The notes under the pieces were generated by a model. The model did not search any database, was not told where the DNA came from, and saw only the letters and a list, made by a program, of their open reading frames with translations. Below are positions 58,239-64,000 of a DNA stretch of 64,000 nucleotides, piece after piece; positions within the stretch are counted from its first letter, which is position 1, and every line of letters begins with the position of its first letter. The DNA is taken from positions 4,712,001-4,776,000 of the forward strand of contig NZ_CP043959.1 in the NCBI RefSeq assembly GCF_008632955.1, read 5' to 3'. Origin of the DNA: Streptomyces tendae (GTDB lineage: Bacteria > Actinomycetota > Actinomycetes > Streptomycetales > Streptomycetaceae). The position numbers were made by a program, and so were the translations under genes.

Positions 58239-60623
58239 TCAGCCGTCCCAGGTCCAGTCGGCGACCTCCGGCAGGTCGGTGCCGTGCTCGCGGATCCACT
58301 CGTGGTGGCGGAGCCGGACGTCCTCCATCCGCTGCCGTACCGCGGCGGCCCGCACGGCCAGTCCGGGGACGCGGTCGATGACGTCCATGACCAGGCGGTA
58401 GCGGTCGAGGTCGTTGCGCACCACCATGTCGAACGGCGTGGTCGTGGTGCCGATCTCCTTGTAGCCGCGCACGTGCAGGTGATGGTGCCCGGTGCGGCTG
58501 TAGGCCAGCCGGTGGATCAGCCACGGGTAGCCGTGGTACGCGAAGATCACCGGCTTGTCGGCGGTGAACAGGCCGTCGTACTCGAAGTCGGACATGCCGT
58601 GCGGGTGCTCCCCGCGCGGCAGCAGCCGGGCGATGTCCACGACGTTGACGACCCGCACCGCCAGCTCCGGCAGGTGCCGTCGCAGCAGCTGCGCCGCCGC
58701 CATGACCTCCTGTGTGGGCACGTCACCCGCGCAGGCCAGCACCACGTCGGGTTCGCGGTCGCCGGTCTCGGTGCCGGCCCAGTCCCAGATGCCGGCGCCG
58801 CGCGCGCAGTGCGCCTTCGCCTGCTCCATGGTCAGCCAGTCGAAGCAGGGCTGTTTGCCGGCCACGACGACGTTGACGTAGTCGCGGCTGCGCAGCACGT
58901 GGTCGGCGACCGACAGCAGCGTGTTGGCGTCCGGCGGCAGGTAGACCCGTACCGCCTCCGGGCTCTTGTTGAGGATGTGGTCGACGAAACCGGGGTCCTG
59001 GTGGGAGAAGCCGTTGTGGTCCTGGCGCCACACGTGCGAGGTCAGCAGGTAGTTCAGGGAGGCGATGGGGGCGCGCCAGGACAGGCGGCGGGTGACGCGC
59101 AGCCACTTGACGTGCTGGTTGACCATCGAGTCGACGATGTGCACGAACGCCTCGTAACAGGAGAACAGGCCGTGCCGGCCGGTGAGGAGGTAGCCCTCCA
59201 GCCAGCCCTGGCAGGTGTGCTCGGAGAGGATCTCCATCACCCGGCCGTGCCGGTCGAGGTGCTCGTCCACGTCGAACGTGCGGGCCTGCCACGCCTTGCC
59301 GCTGGCGTCGTACACGGCCTGGAGGCGGTTGGAGGCGGTCTCGTCGGGGCCGACGAGCCGGAAGTCGCGCCGGTCCGCGGTGTCCCGCATGACGTCCTCG
59401 AGGAGGTCGCCGAGGACGCGGGTCGGTTCGTGCAGGGTCGCGCCCGGCTTGTCCACCGCGACGGCGTGCCGTTCCAACGGCGGCAGGGGCAGCTCGCGCA
59501 GCATCAGCCCGCCGTTGGCGTACGGGGTGGAGCCGAGACGGCGGGCGCCGTCGGGGACGCAGGCCAGGACGTCCGCGCGGGGGCGGCCGTCCTCGTCGAA
59601 CAGGTCCTCCGGCCGGTACGACCGCAGCCACGCCTCCAGCTGCCGCAGGTGCTCGGGGTTGTCCCGGACGGCGGGCAGCGGGACCTGGTGGGCGCGCCAG
59701 GTGTTCTCGACCGGCAGTCCGTCGACCTCGGCGGGGCCGGTCCAGCCCTTGGGGGTGCGCAGGACGATCATCGGCCAGCGGGGGCGCTCGACGGCGCCGT
59801 CCTCGCGTGCGGCACGCTGCGCCCCGGCGATGCGGTCGAGGGCGGTGTCCATGGCGTGCGCCATCGCCTGGTGGACGGCGGCCGGGTCGTCGCCGGTGAC
59901 GTACAGCGGGTCGTGGCCGTAGCCCCGCAGCAGCGCGTCCAGCTCGTCCTCGGGGAGCCGGGCGAGCACGGCCGGGTTGGCGATCTTGTATCCGTTGAGG
60001 TGGAGGATCGGCAGGACCGCCCCGTCGTGGACGGGGTCGAGGAACTTGTTGGAGTGCCAGGAGGTCGCCAGCGGGCCGGTCTCCGCCTCGCCGTCACCGA
60101 CCACGCAGGCCACCACCAGGTCCGGGTGGTCCAGGGCGGCGCCGTAGGCGTGGGACAGGGAGTAGCCGAGCTCGCCGCCCTCGTGGATGGAGCCCGGGGT
60201 CTCGGGGGCGACGTGGCTGGGGACGCCGCCGGGGAACGAGAACTGCTTGAACAGCCGCGCCATCCCGCCCGCGTCCCGGGTGATGTCGGGGTACGTCTCG
60301 GTGTACGACCCCTCCAGCCAGGACCCGGCGACCACCGCGGGCCCGCCGTGCCCGGGACCCCAGACGCACAGGGCGTCCAGGTCGCGGGCCCGGATCACCC
60401 GGTTGAGGTGGGTGTACACGAGGTTGAGACCGGGCGAGGTGCCCCAGTGGCCGAGCAGCCGCGGCTTCACGTGTTCGGGGCGCAGCGGCTCGGTGAGCAG
60501 GGGGTTCGCCATGAGGTAGATCTGGCCGACGGCCAGGTAGTTCGCGGCGCGCCAGTGGGCGTCCAGCGTCCTCAGCTCGTCGTCGCCGAGCGGGGCGGAG
60601 GCCTGGTGCGTGTCGACGGACAT
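58239..60623 (-). CDS. xfp: phosphoketolase
   Basis: This 794-residue ThDP enzyme cleaves xylulose-5-phosphate and/or fructose-6-phosphate with phosphate to acetyl phosphate plus glyceraldehyde-3-P or erythrose-4-P. Visible family features are LGHWGTSPGLNLVYTHLNR, EGGELGYSLSHAYGAALDHP, GDGEAETGPLATSWHSNKFL (ThDP/Mg site), SHQDPGFVDHILNKSPE and YHGYPWLIHRLAYSR. Length is normal. The start ATG 60623 precedes SVDTHQASAPLGDDELRTLD, as in the family. The AAGGACACCAAG upstream gives a modest binding site. Next to universal stress genes it may serve overflow or low-oxygen metabolism. Confidence 0.95.
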   Translation of the reverse strand: MSVDTHQASAPLGDDELRTLDAHWRAANYLAVGQIYLMANPLLTEPLRPEHVKPRLLGHWGTSPGLNLVYTHLNRVIRARDLDALCVWGPGHGGPAVVAGSWLEGSYTETYPDITRDAGGMARLFKQFSFPGGVPSHVAPETPGSIHEGGELGYSLSHAYGAALDHPDLVVACVVGDGEAETGPLATSWHSNKFLDPVHDGAVLPILHLNGYKIANPAVLARLPEDELDALLRGYGHDPLYVTGDDPAAVHQAMAHAMDTALDRIAGAQRAAREDGAVERPRWPMIVLRTPKGWTGPAEVDGLPVENTWRAHQVPLPAVRDNPEHLRQLEAWLRSYRPEDLFDEDGRPRADVLACVPDGARRLGSTPYANGGLMLRELPLPPLERHAVAVDKPGATLHEPTRVLGDLLEDVMRDTADRRDFRLVGPDETASNRLQAVYDASGKAWQARTFDVDEHLDRHGRVMEILSEHTCQGWLEGYLLTGRHGLFSCYEAFVHIVDSMVNQHVKWLRVTRRLSWRAPIASLNYLLTSHVWRQDHNGFSHQDPGFVDHILNKSPEAVRVYLPPDANTLLSVADHVLRSRDYVNVVVAGKQPCFDWLTMEQAKAHCARGAGIWDWAGTETGDREPDVVLACAGDVPTQEVMAAAQLLRRHLPELAVRVVNVVDIARLLPRGEHPHGMSDFEYDGLFTADKPVIFAYHGYPWLIHRLAYSRTGHHHLHVRGYKEIGTTTTPFDMVVRNDLDRYRLVMDVIDRVPGLAVRAAAVRQRMEDVRLRHHEWIREHGTDLPEVADWTWDG

Positions 60624-61026
60624 CTTGGTGTCCTTCCGCGTCGGGATGGTCGGGGGAAACCCGCGGGTCCGTATCTCCTCACCTTCCCCCGGAGGCCGCG
60701 GTCCCGACAGGGCCACCTGGGCCATCTGCCCGACCCACGACAGCCGCCCGGCACCTCCGGCCCCCTTCACGCCACGGTCCCCCGGCAACGGCGGCCTTCC
60801 CCCCGGGGGGCCGTGGGTCGGCCCGTCAGGCCGGGGCGGCGCAGGTCGTCGGCCGTACGGGACCGGGTCCTCCGCAGCACGGGACCGGACCTGCACCCCT
60901 GCCGGCCCGTCCGCCGCGCGGTCGACGGCGCGCGGGCCCGGTACGGATCCGTCCACGCCCACGAGCGGCGGCCACGAGAGGTCGGGGCCCCCGGCCGCAC
61001 GGCTGTCCCCCGTTGCAGTGCTCGGG
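60624..61026. other. 403-bp region with a universal-stress-protein remnant
   Basis: No intact gene is seen. On the minus strand, 60899-60972 encodes PLVGVDGSVPGPRAVDRAADG, which reads like the N-terminus of a universal stress protein, with neither a start nor the rest of the fold. This suggests a decayed duplicate of the adjacent intact gene. GGGACC/GGTCC-type half palindromes near 60862-60895 are possible response-regulator sites. Confidence 0.5.
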
Positions 61027-61905
61027 TCAGTCGTGCGCGACGACGGCGACAGGGGCCGCGGCGTGGTGCAGCACCGCGTGCGTGACGGGACCGGTGTGCG
61101 CGCCGACCGGGCTGCGCCGGATCCGGCGGCCGACCACGACCAGGGAGGCGTCATGGGCGGCGTCGACGATCCGGACGGCGGCGCTGCCCGCGCGGGACTC
61201 CTCGGTCACCTCGACGTCGGGGAACTTCTCCCGCCAGGGACGCATCACCTCGCTGAGGGCGGCGGACTGCTCCGTGCCCAGAACGGCGGCGAGCACCGGG
61301 TGGGCGGGCAGGGCGTAGGCGTAGCACGGAGGGACGCTCCAGCCGTGCACCGCCTTCAGGGCCGCGCCCCGGCGGGCGGCCTCCTCGAAGGCGAACCCGA
61401 GGACGGCGCCGTTCGGCTTGTCGGTGTCCACCCCTACGACCACGGGGCCCGGGCCGCCCTGTGCGTCCGGGTCGGTACGGTGCCCGCCGGCCCGGACCAG
61501 GACGACCGGGGTGCTGGTGCGGGCGATCACCACCATGCCGACGGAGCCGACGAGGAAGCCGCCGAGGCCGCTGAGCCCGCGGGAGCCGAGGACCAGCAGG
61601 TCGGCGTCCTTCGCGACCTCGGGGAGGACGTCCATGGCGCCGCCGGCGACCTGTTCCGCGACCACCTCCAGTCCGGGGTGGCGCGAGCGGAGCGCCGCGC
61701 CCGCCTCGCGCGGCAGCCGTTCGGCGCGCTGCCGGAACGTGGCGTCGGCCAGGAGGCCCGACTCCGCGATGTGCTCCGGGACCGGTTCCCTGACATTCAC
61801 CACCCGCAGCGGCAGCCCCCGCAGCAGCGCCTCACGGGCGGCCCACTCTGCGGCGGCACGGCTCTCGGCCGAGCCGTCGTAACCCACGGTGACGGTGCGG
61901 AGCAT
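61027..61905 (-). CDS. tandem-domain universal stress protein
   Basis: This 292-residue protein has two USP domains (about 1-140 and 150-290). The first begins LRTVTVGYDGSAESRAAAEW and has the ATP loop LGSRGLSGLGGFLVGSVG. The second begins VVVGVDTDKPNGAVLGFAF and ends VVGRRIRRSPVGAHTGPVTH. Tandem USPs occur in dormancy and hypoxia regulons of actinobacteria. ATG 61905 follows GGGAGG at eight bases. A 45-bp perfect inverted repeat lies upstream, between it and the phosphatase gene. Confidence 0.92.
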   Translation of the reverse strand: MLRTVTVGYDGSAESRAAAEWAAREALLRGLPLRVVNVREPVPEHIAESGLLADATFRQRAERLPREAGAALRSRHPGLEVVAEQVAGGAMDVLPEVAKDADLLVLGSRGLSGLGGFLVGSVGMVVIARTSTPVVLVRAGGHRTDPDAQGGPGPVVVGVDTDKPNGAVLGFAFEEAARRGAALKAVHGWSVPPCYAYALPAHPVLAAVLGTEQSAALSEVMRPWREKFPDVEVTEESRAGSAAVRIVDAAHDASLVVVGRRIRRSPVGAHTGPVTHAVLHHAAAPVAVVAHD

Positions 61906-61993
61906 GGAACCCACCTCCCGTTACGGGGCTCCTCTGCGTCGGGCCCTCCACCGCCCACGATCACGCCACGAGGCCACCCCACGGCAGAGTCCG

Positions 61994-62038
61994 TGGGCCC
62001 CGTGGGCAGGGCCCGTTGGGCCCTGCCCACGGGGCCCA
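61994..62038. repeat. perfect 21-bp inverted repeat with 3-base centre
   Basis: Arms 61994-62014 and 62018-62038 are exact complements around GTT; the core reads GGGCAGGGCCC-GTT-GGGCCCTGCCC. It lies 25-69 bases beyond the SpoIIE-type gene stop and 89-133 bases before the USP start. It may be a terminator of the former or an operator of the latter. Confidence 0.9.
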
Positions 62039-62062
62039 TGGGGGCCGAGCCTCCGTTCCCGC

Positions 62063-64000
62063 TCAGGGTTCCGTGACGAAGGGCTGTTCCGTCCAGATGA
62101 CCTTTCCCGTGGCGGTGTGGCGGGTGCCCCAGCGGTGGGCCAGCTGGGCCACGATCATCAGGCCGCGTCCGCCCTCGTCCGTGGTGCGGGCGTGCCGGGG
62201 GCGCGGTGAGGTCCCGCTGCCGTCGGTGACCTCGCAGATGAGCCCTCGGTCACGGATCAGCCGCAGCGCGACCGGCCCGGAGGCGTGGCGGATGGCGTTG
62301 GTGACGAGTTCACTGACGACGAGTTCCGTGGTGAACGCCAGTTCGTCCAGCCCCCATTCGGACAGCTGCCGGACGGCGGCGCTGCGGGCGGCGCCCACGG
62401 CGGCCGGGTCGCTCGGCAGGTCCCAGGAGGCGACCCGGTCGGCCGGCAGGCGCCGGGTGCGGGCCAGGAGCAGCGCCGCGTCGTCCGGCGGCGGGCCGGT
62501 GAGCAGGGTCTCGACCACGCCCCGGCCGATCTCCCGCAGTGAGGAGCGGGGTACGGCGAGGGCGTCGCCCAGCCGGGCGATCCCGTCGTCGATGTCCCGG
62601 TCCGGTGTCTCCACGAGGCCGTCGGTGTAGAAGGCCAGCAGGCTGCCCTCGGCGAGATCCCGCTCGCAGGCCTCGAAGGGCAGGTAGCCCAGGCCCAGCG
62701 GGGGCCCGGCGGGCAGGTCCAGCACCTCGGCCGTGCCGTCCGGGGTGACGAGGACGGGCGGGAGGTGCCCCGCGCGGGCCATCGCGCACCGCCCGCCGAC
62801 CGGGTCGTACACGGCGTACAGGCAGGTCGCGCCGAGGAAGGCGGAGCCCGCGGCGGCCGGCTCGTGGTCGTCGTGGGCGCCCATCAGCCCGATGACCAGG
62901 TCGTCGAGGCGGGCGAGCAGTTCGTCGGGGGGCAGGTCGAGGTTGGCGAGGGTGCGTACCGCGGTCCGCAGGCGTCCCATGGTCGCGGCGGCCTCCATAC
63001 CGTGCCCGACGACGTCACCGACGACGAGGGCGACCCGGGCGCCGGACAGGGGGATGACGTCGAACCAGTCGCCGCCCACCCCGTTCGGGACGTCGGCCGG
63101 CTGGTACCAGGAGGCCACGTCCAGCGCGGACCCCCCGCTGAGCGCCTGGGGCAGCAGGGCCTGCTGCATGGCGCGGGCTGCGGTGCGCTCGCGGGTGTAG
63201 CGGCGGGCGTTGTCGACGGCGACGGCGGCGCGGGAGACGAACTCCTCGGCGAGCCGCACGTCGTCGTCCTCGAAGGGCCCGAACCGCTCGGTGCGGGCGA
63301 AGGTCGCCACGCCCAGGGTGACGCCCCGGGCCCGGACCGGCACCACCATCAGGGACCGGTAGTCGTACGTGAGGATCGACGCGCCGAGCGACGGGTCCTC
63401 GGTCACCCAGGGGCTGGTGGCGCGGTCCAGGTCGCGTTCCACCAGGGTCCGGCTCTCCAGCAGGCAGCGGGTCACCGGCGAGGAGGGGGCCCGCCGGACC
63501 GCCTCCCCGAGGGCCAGGCTGCCGCCGCAGCCGCCCTCCCGTGCCGACGCCTGTCCCGCACGGCGGATGACCGGCGCGAGCCCGACCGGTCCGGGCGCCG
63601 GTTCCTCGCCGCGCATCACGGAGTCCAGCAGGTCCACGGCGACGAAGTCGGCCAGGGACGGCACGGCCTCGTCGGCCAGTTCCTGCGCGGTGCGCGGGAC
63701 GTCGAGGGTGCTGCCGATGCGGGCGCCGGCGTCGTTCAGCAGCGCGAGGCGGTTCTGGGCGTGCCACCGTTCGGTGACGTCGACGACCATGTACAGGACG
63801 CCCACCGGGCGGTCACGGCGGTCGGTCACCCCGAAGAACGACACGGAGACCGCGCGGGCCTCCCTGGGGTCCTCCTCGGCGCTGCGGAACTCCCAGTCCA
63901 TGACGGGCTCGCCCGTCTCCAGCACCCGGCGCATCTGCTCCTCGAAGCCCCGGAACTCGGAGGTCGGCCGCAGCTCGCTCAGCCGCCGCCCCAGGCGCCG
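62063..64000 (-). CDS. PAS-GAF-SpoIIE phosphatase-HATPase multidomain regulator (5' end beyond window)
   Basis: The frame is open to the window edge, at least 645 residues. Order from the edge: PAS/PAC (SVSFFGVTDRRDRPVGVLYM), GAF (about 100-260 of the visible part: LALLNDAGARIGSTLDVPRT, RAAVAVDNARRYTRERTAA), a SpoIIE PP2C domain with intact metal ligands (GVGGDWFDVIPL, VVGDVVGHGMEAAA, FYTDGLVETP, PDDAALLLAR), and a C-terminal RsbW-like HATPase (SELVTNAIRHASG). It senses signals through PAS/GAF and acts on anti-anti-sigma factors by phosphatase and kinase modules. It is tandem with the USP gene. Confidence 0.92.
   Translation of the reverse strand, partial: RRLGRRLSELRPTSEFRGFEEQMRRVLETGEPVMDWEFRSAEEDPREARAVSVSFFGVTDRRDRPVGVLYMVVDVTERWHAQNRLALLNDAGARIGSTLDVPRTAQELADEAVPSLADFVAVDLLDSVMRGEEPAPGPVGLAPVIRRAGQASAREGGCGGSLALGEAVRRAPSSPVTRCLLESRTLVERDLDRATSPWVTEDPSLGASILTYDYRSLMVVPVRARGVTLGVATFARTERFGPFEDDDVRLAEEFVSRAAVAVDNARRYTRERTAARAMQQALLPQALSGGSALDVASWYQPADVPNGVGGDWFDVIPLSGARVALVVGDVVGHGMEAAATMGRLRTAVRTLANLDLPPDELLARLDDLVIGLMGAHDDHEPAAAGSAFLGATCLYAVYDPVGGRCAMARAGHLPPVLVTPDGTAEVLDLPAGPPLGLGYLPFEACERDLAEGSLLAFYTDGLVETPDRDIDDGIARLGDALAVPRSSLREIGRGVVETLLTGPPPDDAALLLARTRRLPADRVASWDLPSDPAAVGAARSAAVRQLSEWGLDELAFTTELVVSELVTNAIRHASGPVALRLIRDRGLICEVTDGSGTSPRPRHARTTDEGGRGLMIVAQLAHRWGTRHTATGKVIWTEQPFVTEP

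Noticed and set aside
58284..61085. A plus-strand open frame of over 900 codons across the phosphoketolase locus
   Set aside because: It is the antisense of a clear phosphoketolase gene. Its composition (Val/Gly/Arg/His-rich, no fold signature) is that of a GC-driven shadow frame.
60600..62100. A full dormancy (OsdR/DevR-type) gene cluster
   Set aside because: Phosphoketolase, USP and a sensor phosphatase fit the theme, but no response regulator or cognate kinase is in the window and the site matches are weak.
1..64000. tRNA genes, IS elements, prophage or CRISPR arrays
   Set aside because: I looked for clover-leaf-like sequences, transposase motifs, terminal repeats and regular direct repeats and found none that I can support.

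Overview
The window is a GC-rich actinobacterial chromosome segment with the codon bias, gene content and regulatory sites of Streptomyces. It carries about 65 protein genes on both strands and no tRNA, rRNA, CRISPR array, prophage or insertion sequence that I can recognise. Several markers of Streptomyces biology occur in one stretch: an SsgA-like division protein, the clpP3-clpP4-popR protease locus, a SigB-family sigma factor, a GH19 chitinase, a long chaplin and an NsdB-type regulator. From memory their order matches the S. coelicolor region around SCO7250-SCO7292 (ssgC, clpP3/P4/popR, sigL, chiF, chpB, nsdB). That identification was not checked against a database.

Layout. 1-9.2 kb: a TerD-CAP fusion, an AIM24 protein, a threonine dehydratase, a membrane pseudokinase, a serine hydrolase, an F420-type oxidoreductase, and the SsgA-like gene behind a SigB-type promoter. 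9.2-12.8 kb (mostly minus strand): aldo/keto reductase, RNase HI, two VOC proteins and an NTF2-like protein. 13-16.5 kb: clpP3-clpP4 with a PopR operator, convergent popR, a SigB-family sigma factor with a self-type promoter, and a convergent RsbW-like kinase. 16.6-24.2 kb: a coupled pair of PRC-barrel genes, a polytopic membrane protein, a divergent aldo/keto reductase-LysR pair around a perfect palindrome, adenosine deaminase and a VOC gene.

24.3-33.7 kb: a secreted PI-PLC, a chitinase with DasR-like sites, small stress membrane proteins, a GNAT gene with a probable frameshift, a nucleoside deaminase, a chaplin with a SigBldN-like promoter, a secreted peptidase-like hydrolase and an eRF1-like protein. 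34-41 kb: a PAS-SpoIIE phosphatase and an aminoglycoside phosphotransferase-like gene, both with a rare TTA codon, flank the NsdB-type regulator. A secreted amidase and a frameshifted hypothetical gene follow. 41-50 kb: CGNR protein, universal stress protein, DUF397, phenylacetate-CoA ligase with a TetR-type operator, serine hydrolase, phytoene-desaturase-like oxidase, a TPR remnant and a copper-storage-like protein. 50-64 kb: ECF sigma factor with a membrane partner, a GT2-GtrA/GT-C pair, two CNNM transporters, phosphoketolase, a universal stress protein and a partial PAS/GAF-SpoIIE-HATPase sensor protein.

No wholly new multigene system is evident. The points most worth testing are regulatory and evolutionary: a popR promoter embedded in a palindrome, a ClpP4 that lacks the catalytic histidine, a pseudokinase and a SpoIIE protein with altered metal ligands, three SigB-type promoters, two TTA-containing genes around nsdB, and two apparent frameshifts.
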